64,000 bases of DNA from Poriferisodalis sp965205175 (lineage in GTDB: Bacteria; Actinomycetota; Acidimicrobiia; Acidimicrobiales; Poriferisodalaceae): positions 248,001-312,000 of the forward strand of contig NZ_OZ242038.1 in assembly GCF_965205175.1 (NCBI RefSeq), given 5' to 3'. The translations under genes and the position numbers were made by a program. The notes beneath the pieces are model-generated. The model was not told where the DNA came from. It searched no databases and saw only the letters and a program-made list of their open reading frames with translations. Positions 26,519-36,999 of the stretch are shown piece after piece; position 1 is the first letter of the stretch, and the number at the start of each line of letters is the position of its first letter.

Positions 26519-27610
26519 TCAGTCGAAGTCGATGACGGTACGCGTGCCCACGCGCTGGCGCATCTGCTCGTAGCCGGCGTTGATGTCTTCCAGCGGCAGA
26601 CGGGCCGAGATCATCTCGTCGAGCATCAGCCGGCCGTCGAGGTACATGTCGACGTACTTGGGCATGTCCACCCGGAATGCGTTCGAGCCCATCATCGAGC
26701 CCTGCAGCCGCTTCTCGAGCATGAATATCTCATAGCCGGTGATCTCGATCTTCTCGCCGAAGGGCATCATGCCGACGATGACCGCCGTGCCGCCCTGACG
26801 GGCGGACGACCACGCCTGCTCGCAGGTCTGCTTCAGCCCGATGCACTCGAAGGCGTAGTCCACGCCACCGCCGGTCATCTCCTTGATGGCCTCGACGGCC
26901 TCGACCTGCGCACCGTTCACCGTGTCGGTGGCGCCCACTTGGCGAGCCGTCTCCAGCTTGGCGTCCTCCACGTCCACCGAGATGACCCGGCCGGCGCCGG
27001 CGATGCGTGCTCCCTGCACGGCCGACAGACCGATGCCGCCGGCGCCGTACACGGCAACGGTGGCGCCAGGCTCGATACGGGCAGTCTTGAACACGGCGCC
27101 CAAGCCGGTCGTGACGCCGCACCCGATCAATGCCGCGCGGTCCAGCGGCATGTCGTCACGGATCTTCACGACGGCGTTCTGGTGTACCAGCATCTCCTCG
27201 GCGAACCCGCCGAGGCGAGCGAACTGGGAGAGCGCAGTGCCGTCTGTCTTGGACAGCCTGGGCGCAGCGCCGTCGGCACGAGCAACCGCAGCATGGTTGC
27301 CGCAGATGTTGGGGCGCCCGGTCAAGCAGCGCTCGCAGTGGCCGCAGAAGACCGACAGGCAAGTGATGACGTGGTCACCGGGCTTCACGTAGGAGACATC
27401 GTCGCCGACGGCCTCGACCACTCCGGCGCTCTCGTGGCCCATCACCGCCGGGAGCTCGTAGGGCCACTGGGCGTCCATGAAGTGCAGGTCGCTGTGGCAC
27501 AAGCCCGCATGCACCACCCGCAACAGGACTTCGTTCGGTGCGGGGGCATCGACGGAGATGTCCTCGATCTCGAGTTCCCCCGGAATCTCATTGAGCACTG
27601 CTGCCTTCAT
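26519..27610 (-). CDS. Zinc-dependent alcohol dehydrogenase (MDR superfamily)
   Basis: 363 residues. The catalytic zinc site begins HAGLCHSDLHFMD and continues MGHESAGVVEAVGDDV; the structural zinc site is CGHCERCLTGRPNIC, all four cysteines present. The Rossmann fold is VYGAGGIGLSAVQGARIAGAG with ISVDVEDAK, whose Asp fits NAD. The spacing and GNHAAVARADG insertion resemble the actinobacterial NDMA- or mycothiol-linked class III branch, but a specific substrate cannot be assigned. AAAGGGG lies 12 bases before the ATG. The SDR gene follows and may process the same carbonyl. Confidence 0.9.
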   Translation of the reverse strand: MKAAVLNEIPGELEIEDISVDAPAPNEVLLRVVHAGLCHSDLHFMDAQWPYELPAVMGHESAGVVEAVGDDVSYVKPGDHVITCLSVFCGHCERCLTGRPNICGNHAAVARADGAAPRLSKTDGTALSQFARLGGFAEEMLVHQNAVVKIRDDMPLDRAALIGCGVTTGLGAVFKTARIEPGATVAVYGAGGIGLSAVQGARIAGAGRVISVDVEDAKLETARQVGATDTVNGAQVEAVEAIKEMTGGGVDYAFECIGLKQTCEQAWSSARQGGTAVIVGMMPFGEKIEITGYEIFMLEKRLQGSMMGSNAFRVDMPKYVDMYLDGRLMLDEMISARLPLEDINAGYEQMRQRVGTRTVIDFD

Positions 27611-27707
27611 GGTCGGCTACCCCTTTCGTCACGCACCGAGCGGGCGTGACCTCGCCGCTGCCCATCGTAGTCGCCGGCCCGAAGCGCCGGCATTGCCGCG
27701 CTCCGGC

Positions 27708-27713
27708 TACCAT
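27708..27713 (+). promoter_or_regulatory. Putative -10 hexamer of a leaderless promoter
   Basis: TACCAT lies seven bases before GTG 27721. This is the spacing seen at several other starts in the window and supports that start for the small gene. Confidence 0.35.
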
Positions 27714-27720
27714 CGACGAG

Positions 27721-28041
27721 GTGACGCTCTCCGATGCTCCCTCCGAAACGGAGGCCGCACAGGTCCTGACCGAGTTCTGGCAGGCCACCGATGGCGACCG
27801 GCGGGGAAACGGCGACGCTGCGGTTGCGGCTGGCAGCACGCGGGTCTGCCGTAACGCCCGCTACTTCAGCTTCGACGGCTTCGCGCAGGAAGACGAAGAC
27901 CTCGCGACCTCGTGGCGGAAGCTCCTCGAGCGCGAGGGCAAACGCTCCCCGGAGAGCACTTCGGTGCGCGATCTGGTGCTCGGTCCGACATCGGCGTCAA
28001 CGCCGCAGCGCACAGGGCCGAGCCTCCGCTCAGGGGACTGA
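27721..28041 (+). CDS. Small hypothetical protein ahead of the cox genes
   Basis: 106 residues from GTG 27721. The middle part, ARYFSFDGFAQEDEDLATSWRKLLEREG, is a plausible helical segment; the ends are Ser/Thr/Pro-rich and probably disordered. It lies 57 bases before coxD in the same direction, so it could be the first gene of that transcript. I recognise no family, and the coding call rests on codon use and the leaderless-style start only. Confidence 0.4.
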   Translation: MTLSDAPSETEAAQVLTEFWQATDGDRRGNGDAAVAAGSTRVCRNARYFSFDGFAQEDEDLATSWRKLLEREGKRSPESTSVRDLVLGPTSASTPQRTGPSLRSGD

Positions 28042-28098
28042 GACAACGCCGTTGCGTCGACGTCGTTGCTGACTGCAGTTGCACAGATACCCACTTCC

Positions 28099-28995
28099 AT
28101 GACGGGCGACCAGCCGCTCGGCGAGATGCCGTCCAGCGTGGCAGACCTCCAAGCACGGCTGCGCGCAGCCGGCTACCTAGCCGGACGCGGCGCAGCCACA
28201 GCGACGTTCATCGCCATGCGGCTGGGTCGGCCGATCCTGCTTGAGGGAGAGGTCGGCGTCGGCAAGACCGAGATGGCCAAGTGCTTGGCACAGATCGGCG
28301 GGCGACAGCTCATCCGGCTGCAGTGCTACGAGGGCATCGACACCTACCAAGCCCTGTACGAGTGGGACTACGCGCGTCAGATGCTGCACGTCCGAGCGCT
28401 GTCGGAGGCCGAGCTGGCCGGTGCCGGCGCAGTGAGCGGCCTGTACGGCCCGGAATTCCTCATCGAGCGGCCCCTCCTGTCGGCAATCAAGGCCGGCAGC
28501 GATGCGGTGCTGCTCATCGACGAGATCGACCGCGCCGACGACGAGTTCGAGGCTTTCTTGCTGGAACTGCTGTCGGACTTCCAGATCACCATCCCCGAGG
28601 TCGGCACGGTCGCTGCGGCGGGCAGGCCGTTGGTGGTGCTGACCTCGAATCGCACGCGCGAGCTGCACGATGCCCTCAAGCGGAGATGCCTGTATCACTG
28701 GATCGGCTACCCCAGCTTCGACGAGGAAATCGAGATCGTTCGTCTGCGGGCGCCCGGCGCGGTGGCGACGCTGGCCCGCAAAGTGGTGGCGGCAGTGCAG
28801 CAGTTACGCGCCATGGACCTCGCCAAGCCCCCGGGAGTGGCCGAGACCTTGGACTGGGTCGGGGCGCTGGGAGCGCTGGGCGCTGACGATCTGAACGCCC
28901 AAGCCGCGGCCGACACCATCGGCGCCGTCGTCAAGGATCGCGACGACCTCCAGCTCGTCTCCGCGGGACTCGACCGTCTGGTCGTCGATGGCTGA
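28099..28995 (+). CDS. coxD: CoxD-type MoxR-family AAA+ ATPase
   Basis: 298 residues from ATG 28099. Walker A is LEGEVGVGKTEMAKCLA, Walker B is VLLIDEIDRADDE and sensor 1 is VVLTSNRTREL. MoxR-family chaperones paired with a VWA protein help assemble metal cofactors; CoxD is needed to build the [CuSMoO2] centre of aerobic CO dehydrogenase. The gene overlaps coxE by eight bases. It lies with coxE on the opposite strand and 3' to 3' with the coxMSL operon, a rearranged form of the usual coxMSLDEFG order. Confidence 0.88.
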   Translation: MTGDQPLGEMPSSVADLQARLRAAGYLAGRGAATATFIAMRLGRPILLEGEVGVGKTEMAKCLAQIGGRQLIRLQCYEGIDTYQALYEWDYARQMLHVRALSEAELAGAGAVSGLYGPEFLIERPLLSAIKAGSDAVLLIDEIDRADDEFEAFLLELLSDFQITIPEVGTVAAAGRPLVVLTSNRTRELHDALKRRCLYHWIGYPSFDEEIEIVRLRAPGAVATLARKVVAAVQQLRAMDLAKPPGVAETLDWVGALGALGADDLNAQAAADTIGAVVKDRDDLQLVSAGLDRLVVDG

Positions 28996-30169
28996 CGCCG
29001 CTTTCGGCTCGACTGTGGCGGCGGCGCGCCATGCCGGCGGCGACGCCGGTGTCGAGTTCAGCGAACACCTCGTCGGTTTCGGTCATGCCCTGCGCGGCGA
29101 GGGTCTCCCGCTGGGCACCGACAGCGTCATCGCGTTCTGCACCGCGGTCTCGCAGCTCACGCCGAGCGACCTCGCAGACGTCTACTGGGCCGGCCGGACC
29201 ACGCTGGTGCGTCGCCGCGACCACCTGCCGCTCTACGACGAGGTGTTCGGACGCCACTTCTTGGGCCACGCCGCCGGGCATGGACCCGAGGACACCTCGA
29301 GCGTGCCGAACGCGCACGGCACGGGCGGCACGCTCAACGTGCCGGACAGCGAACCTGGCGCCGAATCCAGCGACGACGGCGCGATGGTGCTCGGACGTCA
29401 GGCCTCAGGGATCGAGATCGAGCGCAACAAGCGCTTCGCCGAGTGTGCGCCGGCCGAGCTTGCGGCGCTGCGAAGGATCATGGCGCAGGTCAGGCTCGAA
29501 CCGCCTCGGCGGCGCTCGCGACGGCAGCGCTCAGATCCAGCAGGCGCACGACTGGACATCCGTCGGATGGCACGCGACGCCGTGCGCCTCAGCCACAGCG
29601 CCCCCGCCGTGTCACGACTCGGCAGATGCGAACGGCCCCGCCCGCTGGTGCTGATGCTGGACGTCTCCGGGTCCATGGCGGACTACTCGCGAAACCTGCT
29701 GCAGTTCGCGTACTCGATGCGACGAGCGGCCCAGAAGGTGGAGGTGTTCTGCTTCGGCACCCGGCTGACACGCATCACGCCCGCACTGGACCGGCGCAAT
29801 CCCGACGACGCCATGCGGCTGGCCGCCGAACGCGTCCTGGACTGGGACGGCGGCACGCAGATCGGCGCGTCGCTGGAGACGTTCATTCGTAGGTGGGGGC
29901 GCCAAGGGCTCAGCCGCGGCGCGACGGTCGTGATCTGCTCCGACGGATTGGACCGTGGCGAGCCCGCAGCCTTGGCCGGCGCCACGGAACGGCTCGGCCG
30001 GCTCTGCCATCGCATCGTCTGGATGAATCCGCTCGTCGGCGACGACACCGCGACGCTGCCGAACACGCTGGGCATGATGGCTGCAGGCCCGTTCATCGAC
30101 CGTCTCGAATCGGGTCACGACTTGGACAGCCTCGAACGGTTCGCCGTCGCACTGGCACAGGTCGGCTGA
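28988..30169 (+). CDS. coxE: CoxE-type VWA-domain protein
   Basis: 393 residues from ATG 28988, which overlaps the coxD stop. The C-terminal half is a von Willebrand factor A domain with a complete metal-ion-dependent adhesion site start, PLVLMLDVSGSMADYS, later GGTQIGASLE and VVICSDGLDRGEP. The N-terminal half is helical with a VGFGHALRGEGLPLGTDSV segment typical of CoxE/DUF-VWA proteins. It is the partner of the upstream MoxR ATPase in cofactor maturation for CO dehydrogenase. Confidence 0.88.
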   Translation: MADAAFGSTVAAARHAGGDAGVEFSEHLVGFGHALRGEGLPLGTDSVIAFCTAVSQLTPSDLADVYWAGRTTLVRRRDHLPLYDEVFGRHFLGHAAGHGPEDTSSVPNAHGTGGTLNVPDSEPGAESSDDGAMVLGRQASGIEIERNKRFAECAPAELAALRRIMAQVRLEPPRRRSRRQRSDPAGARLDIRRMARDAVRLSHSAPAVSRLGRCERPRPLVLMLDVSGSMADYSRNLLQFAYSMRRAAQKVEVFCFGTRLTRITPALDRRNPDDAMRLAAERVLDWDGGTQIGASLETFIRRWGRQGLSRGATVVICSDGLDRGEPAALAGATERLGRLCHRIVWMNPLVGDDTATLPNTLGMMAAGPFIDRLESGHDLDSLERFAVALAQVG

Positions 30170-30239
30170 AGCGAGTACACGCAGTGTGATTCCCCGACGG
30201 GGGCGGCCCCATGATTCAAGCCCGAAACACGAGACCCCG

Positions 30240-30584
30240 ATGAGCCGGTGGAGCGTCTCGGTCCAAGCCGAGGGGGATCGGCCGGTGACGCTCGACGAGG
30301 TGGTCGCGCTCGCAGATGCCGTCGCGCCGCTCGACGGCATCGCCTCCGGGGTGGGCACGCCGGCCTACGGCGCTCAGATCGTGATCGAGGCGCTGCATGC
30401 AGATGCCGCTGTGGAGGCTGCGCTGAGTGCATTCGCCGACGCCGCTCGCGCTGCTGGTCTGCCCGACTGGCCGGCGACTCGGGCCGAGGTGGTCAGTGAA
30501 GACGACATCGCCGCCGACCCGATGTGGTTCGACGACCCAGCACTCCCTGACCCCGGGTCCGGCGACCCTGCGCTCGGCGGCTGA
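30240..30584 (+). CDS. Small hypothetical protein in the cox locus
   Basis: 114 residues from ATG 30240. It alternates strands and Ala-rich helices (WSVSVQAEGDRPVTLDEVVALADAV, AYGAQIVIEALHADAAVEAAL, AFADAARAAGLPDWPATRAEVV), a ferredoxin-like pattern seen in small actinobacterial proteins of unknown role. It follows coxE by 70 bases and precedes the next gene by 10, suggesting one transcript. No catalytic motif is visible. Confidence 0.6.
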   Translation: MSRWSVSVQAEGDRPVTLDEVVALADAVAPLDGIASGVGTPAYGAQIVIEALHADAAVEAALSAFADAARAAGLPDWPATRAEVVSEDDIAADPMWFDDPALPDPGSGDPALGG

Positions 30585-30594
30585 TTCGGACCCG

Positions 30595-31053
30595 ATGATC
30601 CGCCTCGGCTCGCTCGCCGGCTACCCGTTCGAAGGGCCGCGGGTGCTGGGCGGCTGGACACCGCCTCCGGTGGCGGCCGTGTTCGCGATCCTGTATCGGG
30701 CCGATCCGCACGGCGCGCCGCGCGCCTACGCCGTGATCGACGTCGACCACGCAGATGACCTGCGCGATGCCGGGCTGCCGTTCGGTCACGAACGTGCCAA
30801 ATGCTGGGAGCAGCGCGCCGGCAACAAGTGGAATCTCCACATCTGCACCTACGAAGTCCCGGGCGGTAGGCGCTCCCATCGCGAGCAGATCGTCCAAGAG
30901 CTGGTGGCCGTGTACCGCCCCGGGTGCTCGCCCGAGCAGTTCGACCAGCATTGGGAAGAGGAGTGGATCGGCAGCTACCGGGCGACCACAGCCGGTCCGC
31001 TCACCACCGCCCGCGACCTCGACGGCTCAGCCCCGGGCCAGCGTCCCGGCTGA
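30595..31053 (+). CDS. Hypothetical protein with a GIY-YIG-like domain
   Basis: 152 residues from ATG 30595. The order of elements, RAYAVIDVDHADDLRDAGLP, CWEQRAGNKWNLHICTYEV, and HREQIVQELVAVYRPGCSPE, resembles the GIY-YIG nuclease-like fold (strand, second strand, Arg/Trp helix, Glu helix, Pro-Cys turn), but the GIY and YIG motifs themselves are not clear. It may be a non-catalytic relative. It is the last rightward gene before the convergent small membrane proteins. Confidence 0.55.
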   Translation: MIRLGSLAGYPFEGPRVLGGWTPPPVAAVFAILYRADPHGAPRAYAVIDVDHADDLRDAGLPFGHERAKCWEQRAGNKWNLHICTYEVPGGRRSHREQIVQELVAVYRPGCSPEQFDQHWEEEWIGSYRATTAGPLTTARDLDGSAPGQRPG

Positions 31054-31094
31054 CCGCCGAGAGACAGCCAGCTGCGTGAGCCGGGCGCAGGCGG

Positions 31095-31463
31095 CTAGGT
31101 CTGCTCAGGTCGATAGCCGACAGCGTCGTGCAGCCGGCTGCGTCGTGTGCCGGACGCGGGCTGAGCCGGCACCGGTTCGCGAGGCTCGGGCACCGGCTCA
31201 TAGGTCGCCCCGGCCACGATGCCTTCGGCCATGCCGTACAGCAGCGGCAAGGCACCAGCGATGACGCCGCTGGTGTTGTTGATGCGTTCGACGCCCGGCT
31301 CGACGGCTTCGGCATCGGCGGAGACCTTCTGCACGATCTGCGAGCACTCCTCAAGCAGCGTGGCAATACGCGTCAGCTGACTGCCCACGACGTACAGGTA
31401 GAACGCGAGGCCTGCAATCAACAGACCGATCAGCACGACCGAGAGCACCACCAGCGTCGTCAT
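31095..31463 (-). CDS. Small single-span membrane protein, fifth of a five-gene set
   Basis: 122 residues. One N-terminal membrane helix (VVLSVVLIGLLIAGLAFYLY) is followed by a helical segment (LTRIATLLEECSQIVQ) and a Pro/Arg-rich tail. The start ATG overlaps the stop of the preceding gene as ATGA, so it is the last gene of the coxM-to-membrane-protein operon. It shares with its four neighbours the layout of an N-terminal anchor plus a cytosolic amphipathic helix. No known family recognised. Confidence 0.7.
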   Translation of the reverse strand: MTTLVVLSVVLIGLLIAGLAFYLYVVGSQLTRIATLLEECSQIVQKVSADAEAVEPGVERINNTSGVIAGALPLLYGMAEGIVAGATYEPVPEPREPVPAQPASGTRRSRLHDAVGYRPEQT

Positions 31464-31759
31464 GATCGCACCCGTTCGAGTACTCGGCCCAGGAACAGAT
31501 GATGCTCCAGGCCTTCGGAGAGCACTGCGTCGACCTGGTCTGCGGTCTGGGCGATGAGCGCAGTGTCGCTGGTGTTGGCTGCGGCACGCTGGAGTGTGTC
31601 GCGGATCGTTCGCACGCGGCGTTCAATCGTGCGGACGAGCAGCACCAGCGTGGTGAGCAGCGCCACGACTGCCGCGATCACCACGAATCCGCCGATGACG
31701 ACCCCCCACCAGAGGTTCTCTTGGGTGTCGGTCAGGCCCATCAGCGCTGTGAGCGTCAT
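31460..31759 (-). CDS. Small single-span membrane protein, fourth of five
   Basis: 99 residues from ATG 31759. After a short N-terminal stretch a membrane helix appears (GVVIGGFVVIAAVVALLTTL), then the helix TIERRVRTIRDTLQRAAAN with an Ala/Thr-rich continuation and EGLEHHLFLGRVLERVR at the end. It lies one base after the stop of the 88-residue gene and overlaps the next gene. Role unknown, inferred from context to be linked to CO dehydrogenase at the membrane. Confidence 0.7.
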   Translation of the reverse strand: MTLTALMGLTDTQENLWWGVVIGGFVVIAAVVALLTTLVLLVRTIERRVRTIRDTLQRAAANTSDTALIAQTADQVDAVLSEGLEHHLFLGRVLERVRS

Positions 31760-31760
31760 G

Positions 31761-32027
31761 TCAGCCTCCCAGTCGAGTGCGGCCGCGCCGCAAGCCGGCC
31801 ACGATGGTCGATGCGGATTCGATGGTCGCGTGCAGCTCGCCCAGCGCTGCGGTGTTGGTAACGGCGTCCTCCAGCGCGTCGTCGATCTCCGCGGCTCGCC
31901 GGCCGATCGAACGAGCGAGCAGGAGAATCGGCACAACGAGAGCCACTACGGCGACCACTGCGGCGATGCCGATCACGTAGCCGACCGTCCAGCCGGTGGT
32001 GGAGGCTTGGGCGAGCATCATCATCAC
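31761..32027 (-). CDS. Small single-span membrane protein, third of five
   Basis: 88 residues from GTG 32027, which is followed by three ATG codons; a GGGAG ribosome site sits ahead of them. The membrane helix is VIGIAAVVAVVALVVPILLL, followed by an amphipathic region SIGRRAAEIDDALEDAV and an Ala-rich helix. Same design as the neighbours in the row. No recognised family. Confidence 0.68.
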   Translation of the reverse strand: MMMMLAQASTTGWTVGYVIGIAAVVAVVALVVPILLLARSIGRRAAEIDDALEDAVTNTAALGELHATIESASTIVAGLRRGRTRLGG

Positions 32028-32040
32028 GAGACTCCCTTCC

Positions 32041-32268
32041 TCAGATCGATTCGCAGAAGTCCCGCACGGGCTGGAGCGTCGAGTTCACCGACGGCACCAC
32101 GGTCGGGACCGTGGACGTGCGATCGGCGATCGCCCGCACACCCCCGGCGACCTGCACCAGCGTGCGGTGGACGGCTCGCAGGTGGAGCACCACGCGCAAC
32201 AGCCCGACAGCGGCCGCCACGAGGATCAGGCCGCCGACGATGACGGTGAACCAGGCAACAGCAGGCAT
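32041..32268 (-). CDS. Small single-span membrane protein, second of five
   Basis: 75 residues. One membrane helix (AWFTVIVGGLILVAAAVGLL) is followed by the helix VVLHLRAVHRTLVQVAGGVRAI and a short tail. The ATG at 32268 overlaps the upstream stop by one base (TGATG). Part of the same run of small genes. Confidence 0.68.
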   Translation of the reverse strand: MPAVAWFTVIVGGLILVAAAVGLLRVVLHLRAVHRTLVQVAGGVRAIADRTSTVPTVVPSVNSTLQPVRDFCESI

Positions 32269-32531
32269 CAGTCCTCCTCCGGTCCCAAGAGCTTCCCGAC
32301 CGATCCGGCGTAGCGCACGGCGCCGTCGGCCACCGCTTCGATCGATCGGTCAGTGGTCGCGAGCAGCTCGGGTGTTGACTCGAGCGCTCCGGCGGCCGCC
32401 ACGCCGCCGGCCAAGATGTCGTCGCCGGCTTTGCGAATCCGCTCGACAGCGGCCAGCACCCGGTTCAGCAGCGCCACTGCGACCGGCACGACCACCAGCA
32501 GCAGGATCAGGTTTCCGATCCACCACAGCAC
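32268..32531 (-). CDS. Small single-span membrane protein, first of five
   Basis: 87 residues from GTG 32531, with GAGGAGG as ribosome site. It begins directly with a membrane helix (LWWIGNLILLLVVVPVAVAL) and continues as NRVLAAVERIRKAGDDILAG with an Ala-rich part. It lies ten bases downstream of coxG. Longer open frames upstream are antisense or frame-shifted readings of coxG. Function unknown; the five proteins may form an assembly or an anchor for CoxG or CO dehydrogenase. Confidence 0.68.
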   Translation of the reverse strand: MLWWIGNLILLLVVVPVAVALLNRVLAAVERIRKAGDDILAGGVAAAGALESTPELLATTDRSIEAVADGAVRYAGSVGKLLGPEED

Positions 32532-32541
32532 GACAGCCTCC

Positions 32542-33126
32542 TCACACAGCCTCGGGACGGTACGGCAGGACGAAACGGCGCCACACTCTCGCCAGCCCCA
32601 TGCGCGCAGCACGCAGGCCGATGGAGATGCCGCTGGCAGACCGGGCGCCGCCGACCTGGTCGGGGTCGCGGCCCTCAGACATCGCGGTGAGCCGGTTCGC
32701 CACACTGGACGCAAAGTCGCGCAGCAGCACTGCGGTGACGTCGCTGACGAGTCCGCGTCCGTACTGTGCAGCGGCGCCGGAGAGCTGCAAGTCCATCGCG
32801 ACCTCGACGTTGGTGCCGCCGGACACGGGCGCGAGCACCACCTCCAGCGCCAGCGTCGCTTGCCCGCGACCCTTTCGGTCCGCACCGGCGGCAGCGACCG
32901 AGATCGTTCGGGCCGACTCGTCCCGCTGGGTGATCTTTGCGTCGCCGTCGAAGTCCAGCTTGACCGGACCCAGGCCGATGGCCACCGTGCCGCCGTAGTG
33001 GTCCTCGGCAAGTTCCTCGGTCAGGTCCGCACCGGGCAGGCACGCCGCGACCTGCGGCACGTCGCCGAAGAAGTCCCACACCGCTTCGGGCGGCTGAGCG
33101 ACATGAAACTGCTGCGCGAGCTGCAT
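32542..33126 (-). CDS. coxG: CoxG, SRPBCC-fold CO-dehydrogenase accessory protein
   Basis: 194 residues. The SRPBCC/START-like fold opens with FHVAQPPEAVWDFFGDVPQV and ACLPGADLTE, the CoxG signature. The domain runs to about residue 150, and a C-terminal basic, amphipathic tail (ARMGLARVWRRFVLPYRP) can bind membranes. CoxG is required for CO oxidation and has been linked to membrane association and quinone access of CO dehydrogenase. The ATG overlaps the upstream stop (TGATG). Followed by the five small membrane proteins. Confidence 0.88.
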   Translation of the reverse strand: MQLAQQFHVAQPPEAVWDFFGDVPQVAACLPGADLTEELAEDHYGGTVAIGLGPVKLDFDGDAKITQRDESARTISVAAAGADRKGRGQATLALEVVLAPVSGGTNVEVAMDLQLSGAAAQYGRGLVSDVTAVLLRDFASSVANRLTAMSEGRDPDQVGGARSASGISIGLRAARMGLARVWRRFVLPYRPEAV

Positions 33127-34066
33127 CAGGCAACTCCCCGTTGACGTGCGTAGGACGTCCGGCACCCCGCGCAGCAGAAGTAGAAGGTTCCCTCGGCCAG
33201 CTCCAGCGACGCGGCAGCCGCATCTACCTCGACGGTCATGCCGCAGACAGGATCGACCGCAGTGGGCCTCGCAGCAGCGCGTGGTGCGATCCGGACAGCG
33301 AACGCGCCCTGTGCGCGCAGCTGCACCAGCTCGGCCAGGATGGACACTGCCACCTCCTTGTGGGTGGTGCTGCCGAGATCGAGGCCTGCGGGCACCCGTA
33401 CTGTCTCGATCTGGTCGTCGCCGAAGCCCTGTTCTGCGAGTCGAGCCCGGATGCTGTGGCCGCGCCGGTCCGACGCCACCAGGCCGACGTAGGCCGGCCC
33501 CGCTTTGAGTCCCGCTGCCAGCACCTCTTCGTCGCCGTGGCCTTGCGTGGCCACCACGAGGATCGACTGCGCGCTCAGCAGCCCTTCGCTGAAGCCCGAA
33601 CCGCTGACCAGCTCGACACGCCAGTCGAGCTGTCGGGCCAACGCGGCCAGCGTGGTCGCCATCGGCGAGCTTCCCACGATCACCAGGTGCGGAACGGCCA
33701 CGACCGGCTCCAAGTAGATCTGCAGGGCGCCTTCGCTCTGGCAGGACATGGCGACCGCGGCGGCACCCTGAGGGAGATCGCCGAAACGATCGCTCGCGCC
33801 GAGCGCCAGCAGCCTTGGCGTTCCGGCTTCGAGCGTTGCAATGGCCTCCCGAATGAACACCGGCTCCGCGCACGCTCCGCCGATCCAGCCGTGCATCTCA
33901 CCCGACGCCGTGTAGATGGCACGAGATCCTCGCTGCCCCGAAGTCGGGCCTTCGCGCCAGACCACCGTCGCCAGCACGAACGCCTCGCCGCTGCGTGCCA
34001 GCTCGGTGGCGCGCTCCAGCACGCCCCAGCCTTCGACCGGCTGATGCGCGCCGAACTCGGGGTCGG

Positions 34067-34070
<4 letters not shown>
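33126..34070 (-). CDS. XdhC/CoxF-type molybdenum-cofactor chaperone fused to a C-terminal YHS domain
   Basis: 314 residues. The XdhC part shows FVLATVVWREGPTSGQRGSR in the N-terminal unit and a Rossmann-like part (LVIVGSSPMATTLAALARQL, PAYVGLVASDRRGHSI, GLDLGSTTHKEVAVSILAEL). XdhC proteins bind and sulfurate molybdenum cofactor and insert it into xanthine-oxidase-family enzymes. Residues from about 272 form a YHS domain: DPVCGMTVEVDAAA and YFCCAGCRTSYARQ, a cysteine-rich metal-binding module. This suggests a link to metal supply, possibly copper for the CO dehydrogenase centre (inferred). It overlaps coxL by ATGA. Confidence 0.85.
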
Positions 34071-36448
<2,378 letters not shown>

Positions 36449-36449
36449 G

Positions 36450-36998
36450 TCAGCCCTCCCCGCCGCCGCTGTCGGGCGCCGCATCGCTGAGCTTGTCGGC
36501 GGCCCACATCACCGCCTTGACGATGTTCTGGTAGCCGGTGCAGCGGCACAGATTGCCCGACAGCGCCCAGCGGATGTCATCCTCGCTGGGGTTGGGGTTC
36601 TCCGCCAGCAGCGCCTTGGCGCACAGCATCATGCCGGGGGTGCAAAAGCCACACTGCAGGCCGTGCTCGTCCTTGAAGCCCTCCTGGATCGGGTGCAGCT
36701 CGCTCGCCGTCGCCAAGCCTTCGACCGTCAGAATCTCGTGGCCGTCGGCTTGGACGGCGAGCATCGTGCAGCTCTTGACCGGCGTGCCGTCGTAGAGCAC
36801 GGTGCAGGCGCCGCAGTTGGTGGTGTCGCAGCCGGTGTGCGTGCCTGTCAGCCCGAAGCCGTTACGCAGCAGGTGCGCCAGCAGCAGCCGCGGCTCGACG
36901 TCGGCGGCTCGCCGGTCGCCGTTCACGGTCAGGCTCACTCGGCGCACCGGCACGTCGTCGGCGACGCTAGGCGGCACCTCTTCGAACAGTGTGCTCAT
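36450..36998 (-). CDS. coxS: Aerobic CO dehydrogenase small [2Fe-2S] subunit
   Basis: 182 residues from ATG 36998. Both iron-sulfur sites are complete: HTGCDTTNCGACTVLYDG with its later partner KSC for the plant-ferredoxin-type cluster, and QCGFCTPGMM with LCRCTGYQNIVKAV for the helical-type cluster. It passes electrons from the CoxL molybdenum site to the CoxM FAD. The start lies one base after the coxM stop, so translation is coupled. Confidence 0.95.
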   Translation of the reverse strand: MSTLFEEVPPSVADDVPVRRVSLTVNGDRRAADVEPRLLLAHLLRNGFGLTGTHTGCDTTNCGACTVLYDGTPVKSCTMLAVQADGHEILTVEGLATASELHPIQEGFKDEHGLQCGFCTPGMMLCAKALLAENPNPSEDDIRWALSGNLCRCTGYQNIVKAVMWAADKLSDAAPDSGGGEG

Positions 36999-36999
36999 C

